In this document: positions 53,427 through 62,688 of the stretch, one piece after another
Position numbering within the stretch: the stretch's first letter is position 1
Layout: every line of letters starts with the position of its first letter
DNA from: Shewanella sp. OPT22
Lineage (GTDB): Bacteria > Pseudomonadota > Gammaproteobacteria > Enterobacterales > Shewanellaceae
Assembly (NCBI RefSeq): GCF_004168585.1
Contig: NZ_PGVH01000029.1
Location: 201,095-265,094 of the forward strand
Length of the DNA: 64,000 nucleotides
Direction of reading: 5' to 3'
The notes under the pieces: model-generated
The model's database searches: none
Seen by the model: the letters and a program-made list of their open reading frames with translations, nothing else
Told to the model about the DNA's origin: nothing
Position numbers and translations under genes: made by a program

Positions 53427-53903
53427 TTAATTTTGTTTATTTTTCTTTTCAGAGATCCAGAGTTTTATCTGACCTTTTACCACAACAACGTCATCTTTAT
53501 CATACGCTGTGACTTCTACCATTAAATCGCCAGGCTGCCATGGTTGCGTTACTTCAGCTACACAACGAATATTACTGCCCGCTTTAGCGGTATAGTCGAG
53601 CGTCATTCCTTTTGGGATCCATCTTAAATGTTTTGGAATCGATGCCTCTGCAAGTACACCCATCGCCATCTCTAATCCATTACAAATCGCAATAACATGA
53701 ACAGTGCCAATATGGTTTTGCACACGCCAACGTTTTCTTAAGAAGCATTCGCAATAATCTTTATGTAATATTCGGATCAATGGCCGAATAGTGCCAAAGT
53801 ATGGTGCTTTAAAACTAATATAAACAGAGAATAGCCATTTCCCTAATGGGCATTTCTTGAGTTTATTGAACATCTTGAGGGCATAGTTTTCACGTTGATT
53901 CAT
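53427..53903 (-). CDS. DUF4442 hot-dog fold thioesterase-like protein
   Basis: About 158 aa, a predicted single-domain hot-dog protein of the type annotated as DUF4442 or YiiD C-terminal-like. Recognisable parts are RVQNHIGTVHVIAICNGLEMAMG, IPKGMTLDYTAKAGSNIRCVAEV and the last strand VVVVKGQIKLWISEK. Hot-dog proteins usually hydrolyse acyl-CoA thioesters, but the substrate here is unknown. The start could be ATG 53903 (MNQRENY) or an ATG ten codons earlier; the RBS evidence is weak for both. Divergent from the DUF368 gene. Confidence 0.85.
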   Translation of the reverse strand: MNQRENYALKMFNKLKKCPLGKWLFSVYISFKAPYFGTIRPLIRILHKDYCECFLRKRWRVQNHIGTVHVIAICNGLEMAMGVLAEASIPKHLRWIPKGMTLDYTAKAGSNIRCVAEVTQPWQPGDLMVEVTAYDKDDVVVVKGQIKLWISEKKNKQN

Positions 53904-54040
53904 TGGCTTAACGTCTCTTATCATCATATCCATATACTGGTCAGATGAGACTAGCAGTATTTTTGAACAATGGAAATAATCAAAGCACTTTGGAACATTT
54001 TTTCGATATACTCATCTTAAAATATTTTATGGAAGTTCAT

Positions 54041-54958
54041 GTGAGTTTATTTAAAACGTATTTAAAAGGAATTGCTATGGGAGCAGCTGATGTTGTACCT
54101 GGCGTCTCTGGTGGAACAATAGCCTTTATCACAGGTATTTTAGATACTTTGCTTGAAAGCATTAATAAAATTAAACCTTCATTATTTAAGATGATTAAAG
54201 AAAGAGGGTTTAAAGCTGCGTTTAATCACATTAATGGTGGCTTCTTAATCAGCTTATTCGCCGGCATATTAACCAGCATATTTTCATTAGCAAAACTGAT
54301 CTCGTGGTTGCTTGTTACTCACCCTGTTCCAATTTGGTCTTTTTTCTTTGGCTTAATTTTAATTTCAGTCGTTCACGTACTTAAGCAAGTTAAAGGGTTT
54401 ACCGTTGTGAGAGGGGTTACCTTCTTAGCAGGTATGTTTGTAGCTTATGCGATAACTCAGCTTTCTCCTGCGCCAACAGAAGTGAATACATTGTCCTTAT
54501 TCATTGGTGGTGCCATTGCGATTTGCGCCATGGTACTTCCGGGAATTTCCGGTAGCTTTCTTTTACTTTTATTAGGCCTCTACTCCACTGTACTTGGAGC
54601 AGCTAAAGGCTTTGATATTAGTATTCTTGCCATTTTTGCTGCTGGTGCACTCACTGGTTTGCTAACCTTTAGCCGTTTACTCAGTGCATTGTTAAAGAAA
54701 TGGCATAACGAAACGCTCACTTTTTTAACGGGGTTAATGCTTGGTACACTCGGAAAAATTTGGCCTTGGAAAGTTGCTGAAACTTGGCGCATCAATTCAC
54801 ACGGTGAAAAAGTTCCACTGCTTGAAAAACCGTTATCGCCTTTTACTTACGAACAAATTACAGGGCAACCACACCAACTTTGGCTAGCTATTGCCTGTAT
54901 GTTTGCCGCAATAGCTTTGGTTTGGGGGTTAGAAAAGTTTGCTAACCGCAAAAAGTAA
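54041..54958 (+). CDS. DUF368 / polyprenyl-phosphate transporter-like membrane protein
   Basis: A polytopic inner-membrane protein of about 305 aa with eight to ten helices. The DUF368 signature is GIAMGAADVVPGVSGGTIAFITGILDTL, repeated in part as AICAMVLPGISGSFLLLLLGLYSTVL, an inverted-repeat-like internal duplication. DUF368 proteins, with DedA, transport undecaprenyl phosphate across the membrane in some bacteria. A GTG start at 54041 with GGAAG at 5 bases is preferred; ATG at 54029 is an alternative. Divergent from the DUF4442 gene. Confidence 0.92.
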   Translation: MSLFKTYLKGIAMGAADVVPGVSGGTIAFITGILDTLLESINKIKPSLFKMIKERGFKAAFNHINGGFLISLFAGILTSIFSLAKLISWLLVTHPVPIWSFFFGLILISVVHVLKQVKGFTVVRGVTFLAGMFVAYAITQLSPAPTEVNTLSLFIGGAIAICAMVLPGISGSFLLLLLGLYSTVLGAAKGFDISILAIFAAGALTGLLTFSRLLSALLKKWHNETLTFLTGLMLGTLGKIWPWKVAETWRINSHGEKVPLLEKPLSPFTYEQITGQPHQLWLAIACMFAAIALVWGLEKFANRKK

Positions 54959-55010
54959 CTAATTCACTTTATTACTTAAATTTAATTTAAAAAAACCATA
55001 CTTTATAGTT

Positions 55011-55056
55011 ATAGTTTCTAGGCTGAGTAGAACATAAAACTCAGCCTAGAAACTAT
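55011..55056. terminator. long perfect hairpin after the DUF368 gene
   Basis: An 18-bp perfect stem, ATAGTTTCTAGGCTGAGT with its complement, around a 10-base loop. It has no T-run afterwards on either strand. It lies 53 bases after the DUF368 stop and 85 bases before the second Asp-box gene. It may end the upstream transcript through structure, protect its 3' end, or be a small repeat. Confidence 0.55.
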
Positions 55057-55140
55057 ATACATCAATCTCGCTCTATCTTGCTCATTAATAACAGTTCAAC
55101 CCAATTTTACTCTGTCCTTTAATTTAGCTAGGTAAATAGT

Positions 55141-56247
55141 ATGAAGATATCTAAGATCACACTGGTGACTTGTAGTTTGCTTTACAGCTTAAGCAGTTTT
55201 GCAGCCGCCTATAGCATCAAACTCACTCCAATCGAATTTATAAACAATTCTAAAGTTTCGAACTATCTACAGTTTTCTCGCTCAAGTAATAACAACACAA
55301 TTCTTGCCTACGATATTAAGGGTGCTCCGAGTAAACTTGGATTGTGGCGTTCAGATGACAATGGTTCTTCGTGGTATTACGATAAATCTAACCAAAATGA
55401 TTGGGATCAAATCCTGTTATCGAAAGGTGCTCCTGATAGTGGTGGCGCAGTTGGTATAGACGGCGATAAACTTTACTTTTCATCAAACATACAAACTTGG
55501 GCCAATGATTCAGGTTCTAGTTGCAATCAGATGCTTCATGGCCATAGCGAATCAAATGCACTTTATGCGACAAACAATAAAGATAATCGTTTATTCATCA
55601 GCATGATTGAGCAAAATGGTTCGATTGGTGAAACACTGGTTTCCTCTGACTTTGGGCAAAATTGTGTTAAGAGTAATTTAGGTGCTGGAGCATGGAATAT
55701 TAGTAGCTCAGAAGACGGAAAGGTAACTATTGCAAGTTTCGACTATCATGTAAAACTCTCTACAGACGGCGGTAAAAATTGGAGTGATGTTAAATTCAAT
55801 CAGGAAGACTTACCTTATGCTGTTGGCATTGATTTGAAGTTTTCTTTTGACCCTCAAAACTCACAAAACATCTATGCTGTCGATACTGATACAATCAATG
55901 ATGCTCCCTATGAAAAAACTTTATGGTTTAGTCATAATGGAGGGCTAACTTGGAATAAAACTACCTACCCTGATGTAAAATTCGCCTCTGCTGTAATGGT
56001 TGTAAATAATGGAAAGGATCTTCTTTTTGTAAATCACTTCAACCATTTTTCAACTGTTTCAACTAATACGGCTGATAGAAGTGTTAGCGATGTAGATCTT
56101 ACAAATCAACATATAGCCAACTCTAAAAAAATGATGTGGTTCATTCAAGCACCATCTTCAAGTAACAATAATGCGATATTTACTGCAATAAATACTGATG
56201 ACAGTGGAAATATCTCAAGCACAAACTTCAATGCTGATTTATCTTAA
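55141..56247 (+). CDS. secreted Asp-box (BNR) beta-propeller protein, paralogue
   Basis: A 368-aa exported protein with signal peptide (LVTCSLLYSLSSFAAA). Asp-box motifs include WRSDDNGSSWYYD, SSDFGQNCVKS, LSTDGGKNWSDV and FSHNGGLTWNKT. It aligns over its whole length with the product of 51085-52221: ILAYDIKG and LAFNYQAN, ISSSEDGKVTIASFDY and ISSSNDGSVLLASSYS occupy equivalent places. The two are therefore a duplicated, diverged pair. Cys residues at equivalent places (SCNQML, QNCVKS and TTCPLN, HTCQPT) may form disulfides. Ligand unknown. Confidence 0.85.
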   Translation: MKISKITLVTCSLLYSLSSFAAAYSIKLTPIEFINNSKVSNYLQFSRSSNNNTILAYDIKGAPSKLGLWRSDDNGSSWYYDKSNQNDWDQILLSKGAPDSGGAVGIDGDKLYFSSNIQTWANDSGSSCNQMLHGHSESNALYATNNKDNRLFISMIEQNGSIGETLVSSDFGQNCVKSNLGAGAWNISSSEDGKVTIASFDYHVKLSTDGGKNWSDVKFNQEDLPYAVGIDLKFSFDPQNSQNIYAVDTDTINDAPYEKTLWFSHNGGLTWNKTTYPDVKFASAVMVVNNGKDLLFVNHFNHFSTVSTNTADRSVSDVDLTNQHIANSKKMMWFIQAPSSSNNNAIFTAINTDDSGNISSTNFNADLS

Positions 56248-56260
56248 TAACTTGTCCTAA

Positions 56261-56280
56261 GGAGCGAAAAAATTCGCTCC
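56261..56280 (+). terminator. terminator-like hairpin after the second Asp-box gene
   Basis: A perfect 8-bp stem GGAGCGAA/TTCGCTCC with a 4-base loop, 14 bases after the stop codon. The downstream T-run is short (TCATT), so it may be a weak terminator. Confidence 0.6.
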
Positions 56281-56344
56281 TCATTAATCCAATATCTCAT
56301 TTTTGTCGTAGTATTAATAAAGACCCTAAAGAGGACTTAATGGC

Positions 56345-57298
56345 ATGATGCCTTCTACGAAAGACAAAATTCAAATTGGGATTAGCTCTTGTTTACTTGG
56401 CGAAGAAGTTCGCTACGACGGTGGACACAAAAACTCAAAGTACTGCTCCCGAGATCTCAGTCAACTTTTTAAATTTGTACCAATATGCCCTGAAATGGCA
56501 ATAGGACTTGGCACACCAAGAAAAACCATTCGTTTGGTAAAGGATGACGAGAGAATCAGAGTAATGGCTTCTGACGAAAGCTTTGAGGTTACTCAAGATC
56601 TCGTTCAATTCAGTGAAGCAAAAGTTGAGCAGCTTAACAGTCTTGGTGGTTATATTTTTTGCGCAAAATCTCCAACATGCGGTATGGAAAGAGTGCTCGA
56701 ATATAAAATTGGCACCAACAACGCAACAAAATCTGGTGTTGGCATTTTTGCTAAAGCTCTGATGGAACGTTATCCACTGTTACCTGTTGAAGAAGAAGGT
56801 CGATTACACGACCCAAACCTCAAAGAGAACTTTTTTACACGGGTCTATGCTTATCATGACTGGATGAGCATGAAACAAACAGGGTTAACCAGACATGAGT
56901 TAATTCGGTTTCACTCACGTTATAAGTATTTACTCATGGCTCACAGCACTGAATGGTATCGAAAATTAGGACCTATTCTTGCTGACTTATCAGACTTGGA
57001 AACCAGAGCAAATGAGTATTTCGATGGGTTTATGACTGCGCTAAAATGCTCAGCAACAAAACGCTCTCATACCAATACACTCCAGCATATTCAGGGCTAT
57101 TTTAAAAACGAACTCAACAAAGAGCAAAAAGCCGAATTGACAGAAAGTATTTTAAATTTTAATCAAGGCCTCACGCCACTATTGGTTCCCATAACATTGA
57201 TAAATCATTACTTGCGAGAACACCCTAAAGAGTACATCCAAGATCAAGTTTACTTGAACCCTCACCCGCAAGAGCTGAAATTAAGATATGGATTCTAA
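56345..57298 (+). CDS. YbgA-like protein (DUF523 + DUF1722)
   Basis: A 317-aa two-domain protein of unknown function. Residues about 10-150 are DUF523: IGISSCLLGEEVRYDGGHK, VPICPEMAIGLGTPRKTI, and FCAKSPTCGMERV with several conserved Cys that may bind metal. The C-terminal half is DUF1722 (FHSRYKYLLMAHSTEWYRKLG, LLVPITLINHYLREHP). It overlaps phrB by 11 bases; this pair is common in Vibrio and Shewanella, where the protein is often annotated as a photolyase-linked gene. A role linked to light or DNA repair is suggested by context only. Confidence 0.93.
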   Translation: MMPSTKDKIQIGISSCLLGEEVRYDGGHKNSKYCSRDLSQLFKFVPICPEMAIGLGTPRKTIRLVKDDERIRVMASDESFEVTQDLVQFSEAKVEQLNSLGGYIFCAKSPTCGMERVLEYKIGTNNATKSGVGIFAKALMERYPLLPVEEEGRLHDPNLKENFFTRVYAYHDWMSMKQTGLTRHELIRFHSRYKYLLMAHSTEWYRKLGPILADLSDLETRANEYFDGFMTALKCSATKRSHTNTLQHIQGYFKNELNKEQKAELTESILNFNQGLTPLLVPITLINHYLREHPKEYIQDQVYLNPHPQELKLRYGF

Positions 57299-58718
57299 TA
57301 ACGTTGTTGTCGTTTGGTTCCGCCAAGATCTAAGAATCAGAGAGAATGAATGTGTTGCTAGCGCTTTTCGGTTTGCCGCCGAAAAGCAATGTCGGCTTAT
57401 CGCTCTATACTTGTCATCACCAGAACAATGGCAAAGTCATGATGTAGCGCCTATTCAGATTGACTTTATAGAGCGTAATTTAAACCATCTTGCCGTTGAG
57501 TTAGCTCAACTCGGCGTTCCACTTAAACACTTTCAAATGCCAACATTTCAAGATCAAATTGATTACCTAACTGAATATTGTCAAAAAAATAAAGTGATTC
57601 AAATATTCGCTGGCAAAGAACCTGAATGGAATGAAAAACAACGTGACGCTCAATTAATATCTCATAGCCTTCCGATAGAGTTTACTGATGAGCATTGTAT
57701 TTTGGCTCCGGGTACAGTGCTCAATCAACAAGGGCAGATGTTCAAGGTGTTCACACCATTCAAAAAAAAATGGCGTGAGGTTGTTAGTCAACAGCACCTT
57801 CAAAAGGCTGAACTGGTTGAATTAAATCAAAAAGAGATTGTTCCAGAGAAGATTCAAATCGATGCTACTAAGGTGAAGAGTTCCGATTGGCCTGCAGGAG
57901 AAAAAGCGGCGCTCAGTCTTCTGAAGCGTTTTTGTGAATCTCAGCTAACAAGTTACAAAGAGCAAAGAGATTTCCCTTCATTAAAAGGTACTAGTCAACT
58001 TTCGCCTTATTTGGCCATGGGTGTGCTCAGCCCTAAACAATGCCTTTATGCAATTTTGCATTACTTCCCGCAAGCCCTAGTTGAGGCCACAACACCTGCT
58101 GAAACTTGGCTAAGCGAATTAATTTGGCGAGAATTTTATCGCCATCTTATTGTTGCTTTCCCTAAGCTCTGTAAAAACCAAAACTTCAAAAGCAATGCTG
58201 ATGCGATTCAATGGCGAAATGACCAAGCCGAATTTAAAGCTTGGTGTGAGGGTAAAACTGGCTATCCTGTTGTTGATGCTGCAATGCGCCAGCTGAATCA
58301 AACAGGCTGGATGCATAACCGCATGAGAATGGTTACAGCTTCATTTTTGAGTAAACACCTGCTGATAGATTGGCGTTGGGGTGAGCGCTATTTCAAACAA
58401 AATTTAATCGACGGTGATCTGGCCGCCAATAATGGTGGCTGGCAATGGTCTGCTGGCACAGGGTGTGATGCACAACCTTATTTTCGAATTTTTAATCCAA
58501 TAGAGCAAAGTAAAAAGTTTGATAACGAAGGTGCATTCATCTATCACTTTGTTCCCGAATTATCGTCGGTCTCAGCTAAAGCACTGCACCAAGCTAATTT
58601 AATAGTTCAAGAACCAGAAAACCATGCTATCTCAAACAATTACTGTATCGCTATTGTCGAGCACAAACTCGCAAGAAGTAGAGCACTCGAAGCCATGAAA
58701 GTAATCTCTCAAAAGTGA
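57288..58718 (+). CDS. phrB: deoxyribodipyrimidine photolyase (CPD photolyase)
   Basis: Repairs cyclobutane pyrimidine dimers using light, FADH- and an antenna cofactor. The 476-aa protein begins VVVWFRQDLRIRENECV, and the FAD-binding domain has LIWREFYRHLIVAF, GYPVVDAAMRQLNQTGWMHNRMRMVTA and then WRWGERYFKQNLIDGDLAANNGGWQW. The TGCDAQPYFRIFNP end of the FAD site is also typical. It overlaps the YbgA-like gene and is translationally coupled to it. Confidence 0.97.
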   Translation: MDSNNVVVVWFRQDLRIRENECVASAFRFAAEKQCRLIALYLSSPEQWQSHDVAPIQIDFIERNLNHLAVELAQLGVPLKHFQMPTFQDQIDYLTEYCQKNKVIQIFAGKEPEWNEKQRDAQLISHSLPIEFTDEHCILAPGTVLNQQGQMFKVFTPFKKKWREVVSQQHLQKAELVELNQKEIVPEKIQIDATKVKSSDWPAGEKAALSLLKRFCESQLTSYKEQRDFPSLKGTSQLSPYLAMGVLSPKQCLYAILHYFPQALVEATTPAETWLSELIWREFYRHLIVAFPKLCKNQNFKSNADAIQWRNDQAEFKAWCEGKTGYPVVDAAMRQLNQTGWMHNRMRMVTASFLSKHLLIDWRWGERYFKQNLIDGDLAANNGGWQWSAGTGCDAQPYFRIFNPIEQSKKFDNEGAFIYHFVPELSSVSAKALHQANLIVQEPENHAISNNYCIAIVEHKLARSRALEAMKVISQK

Positions 58719-58857
58719 TGGGAGATTACTAAACTCTATGGTATAAAAATATTTAGGAACCCATTAAGTAAATTCATCATTAGTCAATGCCCCGCGCTAA
58801 AAGGAATGGCGAACTCGACGACATCATTTATTTTTCGTCAATATTTCAGGAAGGATT

Positions 58858-61266
58858 ATGACCGCCTCAGATGCATCATTAAGTAAAAAAACGACTAAGT
58901 TAACCGAAAGTGATATCTACCGTTCTTGCTCGCTTTCTGACTCATTAAAAAATTGTAAAACCACTGCTGACTTACAACCTATCACTGAGATTGTTGGACA
59001 AACTCGTGCCCAAAAAGCGGTTGAGTTTGCTATGGGCATAAAAGAAAAAGGCTACAACATATATGCTATTGGCCAAAACGGCCTAGGTAAACGCACCATG
59101 ATGCTGCGTTATCTAAAAAATCTGGAAACTCAATCAAAACTCTATGACTGGTGTTATGTCAGCAATTTTGAAAACCCTCGGAGACCAAAAGTACTCAAGC
59201 TTGAGTGCGGCAAAGGAGAGCCATTTAGCCAAGATATCGAAAAACTAGTCGTCAAGCTGGTTAAATCACTTCCTCTGACTTTTGAAAATGAAATTTATTA
59301 CAGCCGCACTGAACAACTAAAAAAACAATTGGCTGAAAAACAAGAGGCTGAGTTAGCCGATATTTCCGCAAAAGCCAAAGAGCAGCATGTGCAACTCGCC
59401 GTCACTACCCAAGGTGATTATCAGCTCATCGCAATGAATGGTGAAGAGCAGCACACTGAAGAGTCCTATGATGCACTGCAGGAAGAAGAACGAGCTGAAA
59501 TAGAGAAAATAATTCGTGATCTTGAATCGGATCTACGAAAAGTCGTACGCACCTTCACGAAGTGGGAAGAGGAATACAACGACAAGCTACAGCAACACAC
59601 TGAAAAAACAGCGAAAGACGTTATTGGTCATTTTATAAGGCCACTGACTAGAAAATATAAAAAAGACCATGAAGTTGTAGAGCACCTAAAGGCAATGCAA
59701 AAAGATATGATCACCAATGTTGATATCTTTTTAGAGCAAACAGAAGAGCAACTCGGGCTCGCTTATGCCACGTTAGACAAAAAGCTGCCAAGACGATATT
59801 TAGTCAACGTGCTCGTTCCACAATCTGATGACCATTTTCCAATTCGAGTAGAAGAGAGTCCAAGTTACCACAGCTTGTTCGGCTACATCGAAAATGCGAC
59901 GTTTAAAGGCACAGTGTTTACTGACTTCTCTCTTATTCGAGCTGGTAATCTCCATAAAGCCAATGGCGGGGTGTTACTGATCGATGCGACGAAAGTGCTG
60001 GAGCGCCCTTATGTGTGGGACGGGTTAAAAAGAGCTCTTCGTTCACGAAAATTAGATTTGAGTTCATTGGAACGTGAGGTTTCGCTATCGGGCGTGATAT
60101 CGCTAGAACCAGAACCTATCCCGCTGGACGTAAAAATTGTCATGTTTGGCGATCATCAAACTTATCAATTATTACAACATTATGATCCTGATTTTAGTGA
60201 GCTATTCCGAGTAACCGCTGACTTTGAAACCAGCATGCCTAGAACTTCTGAAAGTGAAGAGCAATATGCTCGCTTTATTTCTTGTATTGTCAGCGAAAAA
60301 AATATGCTCGAATGTGATATATCTGCTGTTGAGCGTATTGTTGAATACAGTTCTAGACAAGCCGATGATCAAAACAAACTCTCGCTTTACTCAGCTGATG
60401 TCGCCAACCTATTGCGTGAAACAAACTTCGTTGCCCAACAAGAGCAAGCAAAATCGATTCGCGCAGAGCATGTTGAGCAGGCGCTCAGCAATCAAATTCA
60501 TCGAGTCTCTAAATTGCAGGATTTGATGAAAGAAGACTTTCAGTTTGGAAAAACCATCATCGATGTTTCAGGAGCAAAAATTGGACAAGTTAATGCACTA
60601 ACAGTCGTCTCTACTGCGGATCATCGTTTTGGTTTGCCAAGTCGTATCACAGCCAATACGGCTTTCGGACAAGGTGAAGTGTTAGATGTTGAGCATAAAG
60701 TACAACTCGGTGGGCAAATTCACTCTAAGGGAGTACTCATACTCACCTCATACCTAGCTTCTGTATTAGGAAAGTCAGCGGAGATACCGCTGACTACTTA
60801 CATCACTTTCGAACAATCGTATTCGGGTGTTGATGGTGATAGCGCTTCAATGGCTGAGTATTGTGCTGTGTTATCTGCTATCAGTGAAGTTCCACTCAAA
60901 CAAGATATCGGGATTACTGGCTCGATGGATCAATTTGGTGTTGCTCAACCAATCGGTGGCGTTAACGAAAAAATCGAAGGGTTTTATGATATTTGTAAAA
61001 TAAAAGGGCAAACAGAATCTCAAGGTGTGATTATTCCGAACAGTAATGTCTGCAACTTAATGTTGAGAAAAGACATTGTTGAAGATGTCAAACAAGGGAA
61101 GTTCCATATCTGGGCGATTGCTCATGTTTCAGATGCCATAGAATTGTTATCTGAAAAGAAAGCTGGAACCCTTAAAAATGATAAATTCACACGAGGTTCA
61201 ATTTACGAATCCGCTAGAGTTAAGTTAGATAAACTCAGAAAAGAACATGAGAAGGACGCTCAGTAG
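58858..61266 (+). CDS. Lon-like ATP-dependent protease (YcbZ/LonB type)
   Basis: A cytoplasmic 802-aa AAA+ protease related to E. coli YcbZ (LonH). Near residue 70-85 lies a degenerate Walker A, GQNGLGKRT. A long coiled-coil insertion rich in Glu and Lys (about residues 160-300) follows, then an ATPase region (GGVLLIDATKVLERPYVW) and a C-terminal Lon protease domain. The catalytic Ser is in GDSASMAEYCAVLSA and the Lys in GGVNEKIEGF. A good AGGAAGG site precedes the ATG. It is a single transcription unit, convergent with the small gene at 61309-61551. Confidence 0.94.
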   Translation: MTASDASLSKKTTKLTESDIYRSCSLSDSLKNCKTTADLQPITEIVGQTRAQKAVEFAMGIKEKGYNIYAIGQNGLGKRTMMLRYLKNLETQSKLYDWCYVSNFENPRRPKVLKLECGKGEPFSQDIEKLVVKLVKSLPLTFENEIYYSRTEQLKKQLAEKQEAELADISAKAKEQHVQLAVTTQGDYQLIAMNGEEQHTEESYDALQEEERAEIEKIIRDLESDLRKVVRTFTKWEEEYNDKLQQHTEKTAKDVIGHFIRPLTRKYKKDHEVVEHLKAMQKDMITNVDIFLEQTEEQLGLAYATLDKKLPRRYLVNVLVPQSDDHFPIRVEESPSYHSLFGYIENATFKGTVFTDFSLIRAGNLHKANGGVLLIDATKVLERPYVWDGLKRALRSRKLDLSSLEREVSLSGVISLEPEPIPLDVKIVMFGDHQTYQLLQHYDPDFSELFRVTADFETSMPRTSESEEQYARFISCIVSEKNMLECDISAVERIVEYSSRQADDQNKLSLYSADVANLLRETNFVAQQEQAKSIRAEHVEQALSNQIHRVSKLQDLMKEDFQFGKTIIDVSGAKIGQVNALTVVSTADHRFGLPSRITANTAFGQGEVLDVEHKVQLGGQIHSKGVLILTSYLASVLGKSAEIPLTTYITFEQSYSGVDGDSASMAEYCAVLSAISEVPLKQDIGITGSMDQFGVAQPIGGVNEKIEGFYDICKIKGQTESQGVIIPNSNVCNLMLRKDIVEDVKQGKFHIWAIAHVSDAIELLSEKKAGTLKNDKFTRGSIYESARVKLDKLRKEHEKDAQ

Positions 61267-61288
61267 TCGCCCTAAAAAATAGTGTAGT

Positions 61289-61318
61289 GAATGAGTAATT
61301 TCGTTTAGTTACTCATTC
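61289..61318. terminator. hairpin between two convergent genes
   Basis: A perfect 10-bp stem GAATGAGTAA/TTACTCATTC with a 10-base loop. The right arm overlaps the stop codon of the minus-strand gene at 61309. It may end transcripts of both convergent genes, although no strong T-run is present. Confidence 0.5.
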
Positions 61319-61551
61319 GCTGCAGTTTCTACTGCTCTATCACCCAGTGCATTTAAGACTTTGCAATCACCCTCTAAAATAGCAACGATTGACTTATGTT
61401 GTCTAAAGCATTGAGGGATAATTACACGACCATTACGTCCAACAGACAAATCACGAAGCACTTCACTTCGCATTAATAGACCTACTGGTGCATCATAGAA
61501 GAGTACCGTCACTGTTTTAGTACTAATTACAGTAGCTACTTGAGATTTCAT
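61309..61551 (-). CDS. small conserved protein, probably TIGR02922/DUF2375 family
   Basis: An 80-aa soluble protein with no signal or membrane segment. The sequence (TVTVLFYDAPVGLLMRSEVLRDLSVGRNGRVIIPQCFRQ, only its LLMRSEVLRDL and GRVIIPQCFR parts being diagnostic) resembles a short family that I recall from Shewanella and Colwellia. The function is unknown. It lies between the Lon-like gene and yebC and appears to be a single-gene unit. The family call is from recall of the pattern. Confidence 0.65.
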   Translation of the reverse strand: MKSQVATVISTKTVTVLFYDAPVGLLMRSEVLRDLSVGRNGRVIIPQCFRQHKSIVAILEGDCKVLNALGDRAVETAANE

Positions 61552-61848
61552 CTTAATTTCTCGATAAATTGTAAACCTACATAACTAGTTATAGCTCACT
61601 CAGAAAGTTTTGAGCAATTGTAATTAAAATGTTTTATTTTTGTAACATTGAACCAGCCCGAAATTAATTTTATATCGCTAAATTCACATGCATATAAGCA
61701 CGATTTGTGAAATGACAAGTCCCCCCATTCAAGAAACAATGTTGGGAAATACTTCAAATTCCCTAATATCAATTTAAACAGGCTCTTGGGTTTTCATCTA
61801 ATCCTGTTAAAATCAATCAGAATTTTTGTCACAAGATTAGAGATTAAG
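61552..61848. other. intergenic region upstream of yebC
   Basis: About 300 AT-rich bases between divergent genes at 61551 (minus) and 61849 (plus). It should hold promoters for both, but no ORF, repeat or unambiguous operator was recognised. Confidence 0.4.
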
Positions 61849-62574
61849 ATGGGAAGAGCGTATCAAAACCGTAAAGAGTCAATGGCTAAAACAGCTGGTA
61901 TGAAAACTCGGATTTATTCTCGTTACGGTAAAGAAATCTACGTTTGTGCGAAAAATGGTGGTGTAGAACCTGATGGCAACTTAGCCCTGCGTCACTTGAT
62001 TGCAAAAGCAAAAAAAGACCAAGTTCCAGCTCATGTAATTGATAAAGCACTTGATAAAGCCAAAGGTGGCGGTGGTGAAGACTATGAAGTCGCTCGCTAC
62101 GAAGGCTTTGGTCCAAACAATTGCATGCTTATTGTTGACTGCTTAACTGACAACGTAAAACGTACTTACACCGAAGTTCGCCAAGCATTCGTTAAAAATG
62201 ATGCCAAACTTGGTGGTCCTGGTACTTGTGCACACATGTTTGATCATGCCGCTGCATTTGTATTTGAAGGTGACGATGAAGATGCGGTATTAGAAACATT
62301 AATGATGGCTGATGTTGATGTAACCGATGTTGAGTTAGAAGATGGATTAATCAGTGTTTACGCGCCTCATACTGAATTCAATAATACTCGAACTGCACTC
62401 ACAGACGCATACCCTGATATTGACTTTAAAGTTGATCATATCTCTTGGTTACCACAAACAATGACAGAGATTACAGACGCAGAAGAAGTTGAGCAATTTG
62501 ATAAATTAATTGCAGCACTTGAAGATTGTGACGACGTACAAAATGTTTATCACAACGCCGAAATTCAAGATTAA
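61849..62574 (+). CDS. YebC/PmpR-family transcriptional regulator or translation factor
   Basis: A 241-aa member of the YebC family, of the YeeN-like type judged from its start [21 protein letters not shown] use the ATG at 61849; the frame is open 63 bases further but those codons are not conserved. Family features are [55 protein letters not shown] and the C-terminal domains with [15 protein letters not shown]. YebC proteins were long called transcription regulators, and some are now known to assist translation through proline stretches. Convergent with tyrS. Confidence 0.95.
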   Translation: MGRAYQNRKESMAKTAGMKTRIYSRYGKEIYVCAKNGGVEPDGNLALRHLIAKAKKDQVPAHVIDKALDKAKGGGGEDYEVARYEGFGPNNCMLIVDCLTDNVKRTYTEVRQAFVKNDAKLGGPGTCAHMFDHAAAFVFEGDDEDAVLETLMMADVDVTDVELEDGLISVYAPHTEFNNTRTALTDAYPDIDFKVDHISWLPQTMTEITDAEEVEQFDKLIAALEDCDDVQNVYHNAEIQD

Positions 62575-62638
62575 TATTGAGCCTATGCTCTGCGCAAGCA
62601 AAGTTCGTTAGTACTCAATGTTGTTTTAATGAAGATAT

Positions 62639-62670
62639 AAAAATGGCGCTCATGATTGAGCGCCATTTTT
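62639..62670. terminator. bidirectional terminator between yebC and tyrS
   Basis: A perfect 14-bp stem AAAAATGGCGCTCA/TGAGCGCCATTTTT with a 4-base loop, A-run on one side and T-run on the other. It lies between the stops of convergent yebC and tyrS and can serve both. Confidence 0.93.
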
Positions 62671-62688
62671 ATTTGTAGGAGTATGACT

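Noticed and set aside
58858-61266. Canonical Lon protease (lon)
   Set aside because: The N-terminal LAN domain and the standard Walker motifs are missing and there is a long coiled-coil insertion, so it belongs to the YcbZ/LonB-like group.
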